From Adiantum capillus-veneris (taxonomy: Eukaryota > Streptophyta > Polypodiopsida > Polypodiales > Pteridaceae): a stretch of DNA of 64,000 bases. Where the stretch lies: assembly GCA_014529385.2 (NCBI GenBank), contig CM043956.1, forward strand, positions 93,297,221-93,361,220. Direction: 5' to 3'. Under the pieces are notes generated by a model. It did not search any database. It was given only the letters and a program-made list of their open reading frames with translations, and was not told the origin of the DNA. The position numbers were made by a program, and so were the translations under genes. Below are positions 1 to 11,738 of this stretch, piece after piece. How positions within the stretch are numbered: position 1 is the first letter of the stretch; each line of letters starts with the position of its first letter.

Positions 1-313
1 TATCTCCAAGATTGAGGGTGTTCAAAAAACACCGTTTTGTAACACTACCAAATGTCAAGAAATTTTGATTGTTTGGATCACTTAATAAAGATAATTAATA
101 AGAAGAAAAAGTTAACAATACCATGGAAGCATCAAACAATGAAACCAAAGAACTTGAATGAGAGAAGTCTCCTGACAATAGGATGCACTTCATTAAAAAA
201 ACAGCTTAAAGATGTTTCAAGATATCCCACAACATTCCATCAAGTTTAAATTTTGAAAAGTACACATTGCCAAATACTTGGTAGATGCTATTTAGAATAC
301 TTAACTACTACAC
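1..313. other. AT-rich stretch, no gene supported
   Basis: This is the 3' flank of the minus-strand phosphatase-like exon that ends at 314. A 65-codon lysine-rich open frame at 52-249 has no recognisable domain and I do not support it as a gene. Confidence 0.5.
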
Positions 314-1092
314 TTAAAATGGCCTCCTTCTCTTGAGATTTTGAGTCCTTTGAGACATATAACATTGCATTACATAGTGAGTCTCAAGATCAGGATGGAA
401 CATTACAAAATTTCTTATGGTATAGTCTCTCTTGTCTTTAGCATACAACCATCCACATAACCATGGAACAATTTCATCTTTTAAAAAACTTTGAAGCAAT
501 TGAGTAGGTTGGTTCCAAAACTTTGGAAAAATCATATAAGTTCCTTGCATATTCCACATCACTTGATATGGACTATCATCAAATATTATAGTGTTGCCCC
601 CATCTAAATAATCAAATAGCTTCCATATGGTCGAAAGATTTTTGTGATAGGCTCTTTTGTAACCGATTATGAAATTTGAATTTTGGTAGCACCGGTTATC
701 CATAATCATCTTGAATTTGTGACTTTGTGTAGGAAAACAGGTCTTGATTATGTGTTGAGCTTTTTGTAAACGATGGCAGCTCCAAGTCCAAACCTCAAAG
801 AACTCAAAGCAAAATCTTAAGAAATACTCTGCATCTGGACGCACCGCATACACCTCATTGTTATCTTCTACAATGCACATGTACTTGGTCCAAGTTGGCC
901 TTGATTGAAGCTCAAATGTTGCAAGAAGCACACCCTCTAAATCCAAGATAAGCGTTCTTTTGTCCTGGTTGAAAGATGTTGGTAGATAATGAAACCATTT
1001 CTCTTGGTTTGAATGTGATATTTGATGTAATATGAAAGGGAGCTCCTCTATTTTGTGATAATCTAATAGCAAAACATTTTTTCTTAGAAGCC
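314..1092 (-). CDS. FCP1-like HAD phosphatase, 3' terminal exon
   Basis: The product resembles plant FCP1-homology (HAD/SCP-type) proteins, which remove phosphate from phosphoproteins. Numbering from the in-frame TTG at 1072, motif I reads LILDLEGVLL with nucleophile D44, motif II is VWTWS at 94-98, a lysine lies at about 144 and the closing motif is IFDDSPY at about 163-169. The second motif I acid is Glu (DLE) where many family members have Asp. There is no ATG at the start. The frame stays open to 1092, where the minus strand reads a good acceptor (atttcag before GGC), so this is a terminal exon whose upstream exon I could not find in 1093-1558. It lies head-to-tail with a second FCP1-like frame at 1559-2641, suggesting a tandem family. 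No stop or frameshift interrupts the exon. Substrate is unknown. Confidence 0.7.
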
Positions 1093-1558
1093 CTGAAATG
1101 ATTAAAAAAAAGAAGTTAATATAGAGATCTTAAGTGTGTTGAAGACCTTAGGGACATAGGGTGATAATTTGTGGTTACACTTAGTAAGTCATATGCAAGA
1201 ACACATGCCAAACTATGACCCTATGGCCTTAGATTCATAGGGTGTTGAGACAATAAAGTGAAATTCCCCCAAGGACATATAGGGTGAGATTTGACCTTAT
1301 GAGAATGTAGATTGTCCTTGATGGCACAATGAACTCAAATTTCAAAGCAAACAACTATAAAAGCTTTTTAAAAAAAGAGCATTTGGCACATGAAACTCAG
1401 AAGTTACTTATAGTATTGAAAGACAATTTAAAAAACTATTAATCATTTACATCTTCATATATCTTGAAACCCTAAGCACTCTAACAAAGTCTCTGAGTAC
1501 ATAAAGATCTTTGTAAATGATGTTACAAAACATTGCTCCATCATTTCTTGATATAGGG
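1093..1558. other. Intron or intergenic DNA with isolated palindrome boxes
   Basis: This AT-rich stretch lies between the two phosphatase-like frames. It holds degenerate boxes of the window-wide GC palindrome family near 1145-1165, 1215-1245 and 1265-1300 (variants of CCCTATGGCC and CATAGGGTG). Part of it is probably the intron upstream of the acceptor at 1093. No exon is recognised in it. Confidence 0.4.
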
Positions 1559-2641
1559 CTATTTGAGATCATACTGAATTTTTAGATGCTTTATATAATT
1601 CCTGGCTTCATGTACTTTGATCACAGGCTCCTTGTATCCCAATTTTTGGGCAAGCATGAATGCTTCTGTACCTTTCAAGGCTGATAATGATTTGATATTC
1701 TTTAAGACCCTTACTTTTTCTCGATCACGTGCTGAAAGTTTCTTGTCTTGACTTCGAGTGGACATTCCACTAGTGCTAGATGTTGTAACTTTCTCATTGT
1801 GAAGAGGACGAGAAACTTCTGGTAGTCTTCCCATGGAGTAGGTTTTTCCTAGAAAAATTAGATTTCTCTCCTCCCACTCTGCAACAACCTTGTGTATACG
1901 GTTATAAAGCTCATGACCTTGAGCAATGGGTGCTTGTCCATATAAATGAGACCCTGTAACTGTGCGAATGTCATTAACATGATTGAGAGCTTTGATATAT
2001 GGTAGCAGCTCCCCAAGGAGGATATTATCCTCCTCCTCATCAACATTAAATGATGGTGGAAAAATACAATTCAATGCAGGATTCACACATCCCTTTAATG
2101 GTTCATCATCTACAAGAAGCAATCTTCCTGCATCAAGCCCAAATTTTGATGATGCAATAGCCAGTGGTTTGAAAAGTGCTTCTACTCCTGGATTATCTAA
2201 GCGAGTGATCCTTGATTCTACGCATGGTTGACATTGGCTTTGCCCCCAGATCATAAAGAATGGAAATTTTTCATTAGCTTCCTTTTCTAAAATCTTGATG
2301 ATGTCCACAACATACATGTCATTAGCAGCTGACCATATCCCTACATTGAAATTGCTAAATAGAGCCTTTAAAAACTCAATGCATCCTAGACGAAGAACAA
2401 TACGCTCATTTCCAAACTTTAAGCTCTTCATTTTCTTGGACTTTTGCCAGCATCTCCTCAGGAACAATCCACACAAGCTCACTATTATAGTCAGCATTGG
2501 TTTGTTGGTGGATGGAAGGTCTGACTCACCATGCACTTCGATTTCCAAATCCTTGGGTGCTTCTCCTTCTGGCGTTGCACATGTTCTGGAACTTCCATTG
2601 CCTTCTACTTCCATTGTGGTGTCATGCAATCCAATTCCCAA
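1559..2641 (-). CDS. FCP1-like protein, probable pseudophosphatase
   Basis: This 360-residue frame aligns by eye with the plant FCP1-homology fold. The first strand is TIIVSLCGLFLRR (51-63), followed by GIWSA at 101-105, FKPLAIAS at about 157-164 and LLLVDDEP at 174-181. The strand that normally carries the nucleophile (DxDG or DxNG) reads S-L-C-G, so the catalytic Asp is Ser and the protein should not be an active phosphatase. The rest of the fold is kept, which fits a binding-only role or decay. The open frame starts at a TTG. The first in-frame ATG is at about 2614, ten residues in, and an in-frame TAA lies near 2706. The C-terminal tail is Lys/Arg-rich. The region around 2420-2500 also reads as a plausible acidic peptide in another frame, so a frameshift there is possible. 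Confidence 0.6.
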   Translation of the reverse strand: MGIGLHDTTMEVEGNGSSRTCATPEGEAPKDLEIEVHGESDLPSTNKPMLTIIVSLCGLFLRRCWQKSKKMKSLKFGNERIVLRLGCIEFLKALFSNFNVGIWSAANDMYVVDIIKILEKEANEKFPFFMIWGQSQCQPCVESRITRLDNPGVEALFKPLAIASSKFGLDAGRLLLVDDEPLKGCVNPALNCIFPPSFNVDEEEDNILLGELLPYIKALNHVNDIRTVTGSHLYGQAPIAQGHELYNRIHKVVAEWEERNLIFLGKTYSMGRLPEVSRPLHNEKVTTSSTSGMSTRSQDKKLSARDREKVRVLKNIKSLSALKGTEAFMLAQKLGYKEPVIKVHEARNYIKHLKIQYDLK

Positions 2642-3359
2642 CTCTTGGGCTACTAGAATATTTTCATTGGATTCTTCTTCTTCCCTTGCACATGTTCTGG
2701 AACTTTAACTGTCTTCTTCCATTGGATTACTCTTTAAATTTATCTCCAGCCGTTGTAGCAGTTGACCTTCAAAGACTTGTAGATTCTTGTCATCTTCGTC
2801 AGAAACTCTTTAGTTGACATGGAGATTGATAGAATCTTTCTCAGTAGGGTCAATGGCATTAGCATCCTCTATACCAACAATCTCGAGTAAAACTTTGTCA
2901 GCCGCAATGTCTTGTTGAAGGAATGCAAGTTTAAAGAACACCTAATTTTAGATTCCAAAGTATCTACATTTTAATAACTCTTTTTTTTCACACTCTTAGA
3001 AAAAACTAATCGCAAATAGCAAATTTACTAACTGACAACACATCTACAATGAATTTATTTTTATGCTTCTTATTGTCTATAGATTCCTAATCTTTATCTA
3101 GCTACATTAGTTCTTTTTCCATGATGGTGGCGCTTAGAAGTATACTTGGGAGAAACATTTATGCCTTTAAGCTCTAGAGCAGAAGTCTCATTTTCTATTG
3201 CGATGATCTTCTTGCATTGGATGATTTCCTTGACTAAGTTTCTTATGGCCTTCAGGCCATAGAGTTCTCTTTGTAGATATCTCTATGACTTTAAGATAAT
3301 CCAAAATATGTCTGTTTATGGCCTCAAGGCCATAAGGTTAGGATTGTTGGGAGGTCTCA
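2642..3359. other. Upstream region of FCP1-like gene, no gene supported
   Basis: The minus-strand frame of the neighbouring gene stays open to about 2706 and repeats a short Ser-Ser-Arg-Thr-Cys-Ala coding motif seen again downstream. Beyond that the sequence is AT-rich and non-coding in all frames I checked. Palindrome-family boxes begin near 3250. Confidence 0.4.
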
Positions 3360-5135
3360 ACATATAAATATATATATGGATTCAAAGCCATATGGTACTT
3401 TATTTATGTGTCACCCTATGGCCCTAAGGCCATGGGTTGTCATAGGGCCACAAGATGCCCTCTATGAGCACTAGTTAGAAACCATATATGCTTTATGTTG
3501 GCACCCTATGACCCGAGGGCCACAAGGTATTCCTCTTATGCTAGTAAGAAACCCTTTATGCTACATGTTGTCACTCTATGGCCTTTGGGCCAAAGGGTGC
3601 CCTCTGTGCTAGTAACAAATCCTCTATGCTCTATGTTTGCACCCTATGGACTTAGGGCCACAAGGTACCCTGTATGATAGTAAGAAATCCTCTATTCTCT
3701 ATGTTTGCACCCTATGGAACTAGGGCCACAAGGTAGCCTCTATGCAAGTAAGAAATACTCTATGCTCAATATTGAAACCCTATGGCCCCAAGGCCATAGG
3801 ATGTCCTCTATGCTAGTAAGAAAAAACCTCTACGCTCTATGTTGGCACCCTATGGACATTTGAGGGCCACAAGGTACCCTTTATAATGCTACTAAGAAAC
3901 CTTGTCTACATTGGCAACCTACAGCCCTCGGGCCATAGGGTGCATCAAATGGATCCTAGGCCACATGGTGTCCTCTATGCTAGAAAGGAAACCTCTGCGC
4001 TCTACATTGACACTCTATGGCCCCAAGGGCATAGGGCGCCTCTTACACCTAGTATAAAACCATTGAAACTCTAATTAGAATCTAAAGACCGTAGGCCACA
4101 AGGTGAGCTCTATGTTAGTAAGAAACCATCTAAATTCTATGTTGGTAGTCTATGGCCCAAAGGCCATAGGATAGCCAAGGAACCCTTTAGGAGCATTCCC
4201 CACAAAGACCACCTTATGGCCCCATGGTGATTTAGTGGCCTAGGTTCCGTTCTTAAGACTCTTTTATTTTTGTATCATATGGCCCCAGGGAAATAAGCTA
4301 TCCTCTATGCTATCAAAAAACCGTTTATGCTCTTTGTTGGAATCATATGGCCCCAAGGCCATAGGGTGCTCTCTATGCTAGCAAGAAACCCTCCATGCTA
4401 TATGTTTGCACCCTATGGCACCAACGACACAGGGTGTCCTCCATGATAGTAAGAAACCCTCTATGCTCTAAGTTTACACCCCATTTGACTATGTTGAAAC
4501 CCTATGGCCCTGGGGACATAGGGTGCTCCCTAGGGCCACAAGGTGCCCTTCAACTTAGGAAGAGACCCTTTATGCCCTAAATTGGTACTCTTTGGCCTCA
4601 GGGTCATAGGGTGCCTTCTATGCTAGTAGGATACATTATATGTTCTAGGTTTCCACTCTATAATGTAGGACTAAAAGGTTTGCTCTATGAAGAAACCATG
4701 TATACTATATGTTGGCAGTGTATGGCCCCAGGGATAGGAGGAAACCCTAGGGCTATAGGGTGTCCTCTATGCTACTATCATATGGTCCAAGGGCTAGATA
4801 GTGACCAAGGTATCATGTGTGTGAGAATTCTCTACTATATATACAAAAACAACTTTATGGCACTATGGCATCCCAAGGGCAACAAGGTGCTATAAAAAGC
4901 CCTCTATGCTCTATGTTGGCACCCTAGGTCCCAAGGCCATAGGGTGGTCTTTATGCTAGTAAAATTCCCTCTGTGAACTGTGTTTACGGGTATACTTATA
5001 AGAAGCCATTTATGCAATATGTTGGCGTCTTATGACCCTAGATCCATAAGATGTCCTCTATGGTAAAAGAGAAATTGTACATGGGATATGATGGCATCCT
5101 ATGGTCCTAGGGCCATAGGGTGTCCTCTATGCTAG
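3360..5135. repeat. GC-palindrome array, cluster 1
   Basis: About 20-25 degenerate units of roughly 65-80 bp each pair a palindromic core (half-sites CCCTATGGCCC and GGGCCATAGGG) with a spacer of the type 'tgccctctatgctagtaag' followed by 'aaaccctctatgctc'. The core reads almost the same on both strands and each unit could form a short hairpin. Units are not identical, so this is an old, diverged array. Short ORFs inside it are translations of the repeat. Confidence 0.85.
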
Positions 5136-5317
5136 CAAAATGTGTAAGCTAAAAAATGCGATAAATATGCAACACGATATACAAAATTGAATCATTATCA
5201 TACATCATACATTTGCTGCTTTACCACACAGTTGAAGGGGTCTTTGCCTTCAAATATCATCATAACATTAAAACATTTAAATCAAAATTTCAAGTACTTT
5301 AATTCACAAATGCATTG

Positions 5318-5445
5318 ATCTGTTGGTTGATGGAAGGTCCGGCTCACCATGCACTTTGATTTACAAATCCTGAGGGGCAAAATTATTTGTGCTGGATTCT
5401 CCTTATGGAATTGCACATGTTTTGGAACTTGCATTGCCTTCTACT
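5318..5445. repeat. Duplicated fragment of the FCP1-like gene
   Basis: Plus-strand sequence from 'ttggttgatggaaggtccg' onward closely matches about 2503-2625 inside the FCP1-like gene on the same strand, including 'tcaccatgcactt' and 'ttgcacatgtt(t/c)tggaactt'. It is a dispersed fragment of that gene's 5' coding part, now without the rest of the frame. Confidence 0.7.
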
Positions 5446-5694
5446 TCCAATTTACAAACGTAAACAATGGTTATACATTATACAATCATTTCTTTGCAAT
5501 AAACCTTGATACAATGTTTCGATTGCTACATTCCTGAGGGGCAAAAGTATTTGTGTTGGATTCTCCTTATGGCATTGCACATGTTTTGGAACTTGCATTG
5601 TCTTCTACTTCCAATTTACAAACTTAAACAATGGTTATACATTATACAATCATTTCTTTGCAATAAACCTGATGCAATGTTCCGATTGCTACAT
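5369..5694. repeat. Two-copy tandem repeat, 164-bp unit
   Basis: Copy 1 (5369-5532) and copy 2 (5533-5694) run head to tail and differ at only a few positions. Each begins 'cctgaggggcaaaa' and ends 'gattgctacat'. The unit includes the tail of the duplicated FCP1-like fragment plus about 85 bp of adjacent sequence, so the tandem event happened after the gene fragment arrived. Confidence 0.85.
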
Positions 5695-6239
5695 GACAAG
5701 CTAAAAAATTCTACTAGTCCTAGCTTCTCTCTATTGAAAAAAATTCAAGATATAAATTCCAATTCTCTGCATCATCTAGAAGAGAAACAAAATCATAGTT
5801 TGGAACAAAATACTCGCACTTTATATCTTTGAATAAAATCTTGTTACAATCAAAGAACTAGATCTTCACATAATCCAAAGGACAAATGCTTCAATAACCA
5901 GTTATACTCGATGTTTACTATCTAAGCAAATAATTGGCATTTACAACAAATGTTGAATATATGTTTAATCTACTTAGTTGCAATGCAAAGATAATTATTT
6001 CAAACGCTTACACCATCAATTCACAATAGAAGAACTTACACCCAATAAAAAATGATCATACATCAATTGTTCAAACTCTTATTTTGAAATTTTGAGGACT
6101 AAATACTTTTTAATTTTTCTAGCTTATTTCATTCTCAATAGAATATTAAACCTTAATCACAAGATAAGAAATATATGTCCCTAATGTATATGGACACAAG
6201 ATATAAAGCCAACGAACAATGTTCTTGAAACACTTAAAG
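5695..6239. other. AT-rich spacer, nothing recognised
   Basis: No ORF with coding character, RNA gene or clear repeat was seen. A short frame ending near 5832 begins inside the tandem repeat and is not supported. Confidence 0.4.
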
Positions 6240-6800
6240 AGTCTTTAGGTGACCTAGAATAACCAACCTATGGTCTAAAGGCCATAGGTGTCATGTGATG
6301 TTTTATAAGATGTGTCCATAAGAGCTAGGTGATTTGCATCCATGGGGTGATTTAAGTGCCCCTGTGGAGATTCTATGTCACCACCCTATGGCCCTAAGGC
6401 CTTAGGGTATCCCAAATGATCTTGGATAACTTATGTTTCCTTCTAGAATAGCCCAAATACTCATGTGCCTGTTTAGAGACTTTATGTAATCTCTCTCTAT
6501 ATACATAAGATTGTAGGATAGTTGTGTTGACACCCTATGGCCTTAAGGCTGTAGACTAGCCCAAATGCTTATGTGCCGTTTTAAAGACTCTATGTAATCA
6601 CCCTATATCCGTAAGATTGTAGGGTAGCCAAATGCTTTTGGGGGATTCTATATTGACACCCTATGAGCCCAAGGCTATAGAGTAACCCAGATGCTTATGT
6701 GCCCTTTTAGAGACTCGGTGTAATCACTCTACATTTGTAAGGTTGTTGGGTATCCCATTTTCTTTTGGGGGATTCTATGGCCCTAGGGCCATAGGGTGTC
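6240..6800. repeat. GC-palindrome array, cluster 2
   Basis: Several units share the core 'caccctatggcc(c/t)taaggc' and its complement, but with a spacer not seen in cluster 1 ('cccaaatgcttatgtgcc', 'agactctatgtaatcaccc'). The array lies about 0.4 kb past the 3' end of the methyltransferase-like gene A. The stretch from 6801 to 7203 is AT-rich and holds nothing I recognise. Confidence 0.75.
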
Positions 6801-7203
6801 ATGTCTACAAAGAAATCTATGATCCTCAAATCTACAAAGAACTCTATGATCCTCAAGTCATAGTGTATTCTTCCCAGACCTCATATGATCAATTAACTTC
6901 AAAATATTACATAATATATATCTTATGACCATATATAAATGTAGAATTCTATTTACCAAAACATGTCCATATAATACCATACACTTAAGTCTAATTCAAT
7001 TATTGTGAAAAAACTCAAACTCACAAGTTCACATTTTTTTAAAGAAAATAAATTGAGAACAATAACAAGCCACATATCAATGTTTTTAACATCATGGGTA
7101 GATTTGAGATGGGACAAATAAAATAAAATGACAACAATAATAATCTAAATATCAGTAATGTAATATCATGGGTGGCTAGCTTAACCTGTTTCCTGTAGAC
7201 TTT

Positions 7204-9916
7204 CTAGAATGGCCTCAACACTTGCATCCATGGTTCTTCAATTTCTTCTTCCTCTGAATCCTTGGCATTGACTTTCTCTGTGTTATCCACACCTGCCCAC
7301 CTTCTAAGATCAAGGTCTTCTTCCACTATGGAATGGCAAAGAGATTCCAATTGCGTCATTTGATCACTACTACATACAACTGATATCACCTTTCTCTGTT
7401 GTTGTAGTGCCTCTTTAGTCCCATAGCCTAATGAGAAGATATCTATCACTTGATCATCTTCTTTGGGCAGATGCATTTGATTGCATGACGTACAAAAAAG
7501 GATTTGTCCGTGGTCACATCATCATACTCGTCGTCATTGATGCAGAGAGTACGCATTGGCTCCAACAATGACTCTTTAACACTAGAGTAGTTGGTGTACT
7601 GCTCTCCTTGACTGAAAAATGCCCAAACCCCAAAAACTACTTCGTGAAGAGCACATGTTTGGATGGTCTCTGATCCCATTAAGGAGTTCAAAGGTAGAAC
7701 GTGCATTTCATACCATTTAGCTTTTTCAGAAATTGCCTTCTCTAGGGAAGCAGCATGCTGATACTTGACTAAGCTGGCAATTAAAAACTCTGATGGTTGA
7801 TGTGCTACCCCACATACTCCATCAATTACTTTACCAAATTGGGCAGCACTCCAACCACTAGATGTAAGACTTTTGTGTGTTGTGTCTATGATGCAAACAC
7901 TAACACGAATTTTAGAGCTATTCTCATTGCACAGAAACTCAATGCCTTCCAAATTCTTTCCAACACACTTGATTGTCCATGGTAAAATGAATTGCAAACT
8001 AGAAGTGCCATTCTTTTGTGCAATGATCCACTGCACATATCCCCTAGTGATCTCAGGAATTGGCTCTTTCTCCTTTCCTTTTTGTAGTAGGAGATTTAGC
8101 CATTGCGTACAACTTGTGAAGAGAGATTTGTAAATCTCATCTGTAATGTTATAATGAGACTTACATTTATCCCATGAAGTAGCTGCTATTGCTAATGGAT
8201 CTATCTCTTTAAATGCCATCAACATTTGAGGCTCAAAAACCCTGGTCTTCTTTAAGACCGTTGCACGTGCAGTGAGGTCGAGCATGCCCGCTTGTTGACG
8301 TGGTTGCTTCACTAAGCAAATCTTCTCATATGCCAGCTCTTGTTGTAGTAGCTTGACATCATTATCTTCTAAACCAGCTAGGCATCTAAAGGTTGTTATG
8401 CTTGGTTGTCGCCCACGAGAAGTTGATGTCTGATGCTTCTCCAAGATGTGTATCCACTAATCATAGATTTCATCATCGTACATGACCATGTGTGCTTCTT
8501 TGTTGGCAAATGATTTATGGTTGAACACGATGTTTGCCACATTTACAAAGGCCTTCAAAATAAAGAAAAGAAAATTAACTTTATTTCAAGACATATTTGT
8601 AACAAAAACAAGCATAGGGGAGTAGAACTTACATCCCAACCTGCTCGACTTGGATGACCGACAGGAACACCTGCCTTGGGTTTTGTTGGTTTCGAATATG
8701 CAAGCCATTGGCTACGGCCATGCTTCAAGACCTCCACATAAGGCTGGTGTTTCATTGCTGTTATTCTCTCCATGTTCTCCATTCTGGAAATTTGAATAGC
8801 AACCTCTTTCGGAGCGTCTACCACTATCCTTCCAGTTCTAAACTTGTAGAACTCTTTTCTCAAAGCATACTTAGTACTGCTGTTACGCAAAAAAGCTCTA
8901 GCCGCTATGATGGAATGCTGAACAGCTAGAATCCAGTAGTGGTATGTTGATAGCTTGTCTCCATGCACTTTAGCTATTTGTAAAGGCATTTTTGTAATTG
9001 GGCTATATGGCATCAAGTCTGCTGCACTGGAGACTGGCCTAGAGTGCCCAGCAAATTGCTTCAAGAGATATTTCACATATACATCTGACAATGGTCTGCA
9101 TCTATAGCCTTCTGGTGCAAGGTTGCATTGCTCAACTGGGATCAATTGGGTAAATTGTACACCAAATTTAAAATAGTGGTCAATTCCGACGTATCCATCT
9201 AGCCCACTCTTAGAAGTTTTGGAAACTTCTTTATCAAGATCTTTTTCTTTGGGCTGTATAATAGAGTCCAACACAGCTAAGGATGCTGAGTCCACAACCA
9301 CTGCCACTGAGGGGGTTCCAACTGTTAGGGTTGCAAGTCCACTAGTATCTCCTGCTTCTTGAGTCTGTAAGGGTATAACTGAAAGATTTTCTTCGGCCAC
9401 ATTTCCACTATTTTCTCCAAGTGAGGGAGTCTGACTCTCCTTGAGCGTCTTAGATTGATTTGCTGTACCTGTGTCTTCATTATTTCGCTTCTTATTCTTC
9501 TTTGTGCTGCTCAATTTACCTAAATATTGATTGACTTTCTTAAAGTCCTCAATATATAAGTCTATAAAGTTCTCACTTGGAGTGTCGTCTTGAAGCTCTA
9601 CCCACCCTGCTTTTGTCATTGTCACTCCTTCATAATCAACCTTCACCAATTTTTGAGCAAAGGCCACAGGCTCCAACAAGTAGGAGTCACCATTGAGTAG
9701 TTTTACTCCAAGGCATGGAGACATTTCAAGATCTGAACAATCTTTCTTTATCTCCTTGACAATACCACAGTCCTTGAAGGGCAATTGCTCTTTATCTTGA
9801 AAGAACAAGTGGACTTTCTCATCACTTCCACCATTTGGTAAGTGAAAATCTAGATACCGAGAACTTGGTGTTGAGCCTGTTGCATCAACTGACTTTGAAT
9901 TTCTCCTCAGAGACAT
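7204..9916 (-). pseudogene. Gene A: ParB-like / amino-methyltransferase-like protein, decayed
   Basis: There are two exons, 9916-8633 and 8552-7204, with a clean GT-AG intron (8553-8632) in phase. The first exon starts at a true ATG and encodes an unknown acidic N-terminus, a Lys/Asn-rich linker, then a ParB-like segment: PVEQCNLAPEGYRCRPLSD, an alpha-helical stretch, and YWILAVQHSIIAARA, which matches the shape of the ParB box (iI.G.QHs..Aa) with the glycine lost. Exon 2 ends with VIDIFSLGYGTKEAL, the SAM-binding motif I of a circularly permuted N6/N4 amino-methyltransferase. Upstream, IIDTTH (near 7885) sits where DPPY/DPPW is expected and lacks both prolines. Lesions are an in-frame TAG at 8457-8459 and a frameshift between about 7446 and 7476, just before motif I. 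The intact protein would be about 880 residues. A palindrome array starts 40 bp upstream of the ATG. Domain calls are by eye; ParB is the less certain one. Confidence 0.6.
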
Positions 9917-9956
9917 TTTCTATAAAAAGAATGACATATATTTAGACAAGATGGAT

Positions 9957-11398
9957 ATTATTACATCCATATGGACCTAGGGCCATAGAGTCACCTCTGT
10001 GTTAAACCATGTGGTCCCAGGTCCAAAGGGTGCCAACAAAATGGTTCTACAAGTGTACCTAGGCCACTCTATGGTAGTGTGATCACATGTTCCCTTATGA
10101 CATTAGAGGACCCTCAAAGAAGTATCCCTTGAATGGCCTAAATACCCCTTTAGAGCCTCTACACCAACACCATATGGAAATATGTGGCTTGAAGGCCATA
10201 GGGTCCCCTGCATGCTAGTAAGAACCTCTCTATGCTCTACATTGGCATCCTATGGCCCCAAGGCCACAAGGTGGCCACAATGTTTTAAAGAAACACTTCA
10301 TGAGGGTTTTCTGGTAACCTATGACCCTAGGGCCATATGGTGCTCTCCATGCAAGTAAAAACCACTATTTGCTCTATATGGAGGAGACCTTGTGGGATGA
10401 AGTCCATAGGGTCCCCTCTATGCTAGTAAGAACCTCTGTTTACTCTATAATGGCACCCTGTGGCCTGAAGGTCATAGGGTTCCCTCTATGCTACTAAGAA
10501 TCTCTTTGTGCTCTATGCTCTATCTTCTATGCTCTATGATCTATATTGACTTCGTATGGCCCCAAGACCACAAGGTGACCTCATCGTTTCCAAAAACACC
10601 TCATTGTTTTGCTATGGCCCTAGGGCCATAGCTCTCTATGCCGATATAAAGCACCATGCTCTATATTAGCTCCCTAAGGCCTGAAGGCCATAGGGTTGGC
10701 CTCAAGGGCCCCAAGGGTGCTCTGTATGCCAATGAAAAATACTATTCTCTCTATATTGACAAGACCTTGTGGGATGAAGGCCATAGGAACCCTTCTATGA
10801 TGGATTTTTGACAACCAATCCCTCTAGGTCAGGATGTTCTTTATGCTAGTAAAAACACTATTTGCTCTATATTGGCACCATGTGACTTGAAAGCCATATG
10901 GTCCCCTATATTCTAGTAAGAGTCTCTCCATGCTCTATATTGTCACCCTTTGGCCTGAAGGCCATAGGGTCCGATCTTTGCTAGTAAGAACCGATCTATG
11001 CTCTATATTGGCACCCTATGGCCTGAAGGCCATAGGGTCCCCTGTATGCTAGTAAGAACCTCTCTATGCTCTACACATCCGATGACCCCAAGGCCACAAG
11101 TTGCCCTCTATGTTTTGAAGAAACCCTTCAGGAGGGTTTTTTGGCAACCTATGGACCCAGGGCCATAGGGTGCTCTCTATGCCATTGAACAACCCTCATT
11201 GTTTTGGTACCCTATGGCCCCAGGTATAAAGCACTATTTGGTCTCTCTATGCTAGTAAGAACTGATCTTTGTTCTATATTGGTACCCTTTGGCCTGAAGA
11301 CCATAGGGTCCGCTCTATGCTAGTAAGAACCGATCTATTCTCTATATTCAGGCCATAGGGTCCCCTGTATGTTAGTAAGAACCTCTCTATGCTGGGGA
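9957..11398. repeat. GC-palindrome array, cluster 3
   Basis: Roughly 20 units share the core 'ccctatggcctgaaggccat' and a spacer such as 'ctatgctagtaagaacc' plus 'tctatgctctatattggc'. It occupies the whole region immediately upstream of gene A, so any promoter of gene A lies within or next to it. The same spacer subfamily recurs at 26-27.6 kb. An inverted copy of about 10485-10660 is found at 31930-32150. Confidence 0.85.
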
Positions 11399-11685
11399 TT
11401 TAACATTTGCGAGTTTTTCATTTCAAGTTTTTTTGACAATTTTAGCAATCTTTAGACTTTTTTTAACCAAATATATGTCATAGCATAAAGTATCTATTTA
11501 ATGTAATTTTCAATCGTCATAAGACTCCATATATGTGTGGTTGATGGAGAGAGAAAGTATAAATTCTAGAGAGATAGTATTTATGCGAGTTACCATTGGA
11601 AGAAGAGATCATAAATCCTTTAGAGAGAGAGAGTGACTTCTCTTCTAGAGAGAGAAAGTAAAATCATAGAGTTGTATATCACTAC

Positions 11686-11738
<53 letters not shown>

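Noticed and set aside
3360-5135. Regularly spaced palindromic repeats resembling a CRISPR array
   Set aside because: The spacers are themselves repeated, unit lengths vary, no cas genes are present and the context is a spliced eukaryotic genome.
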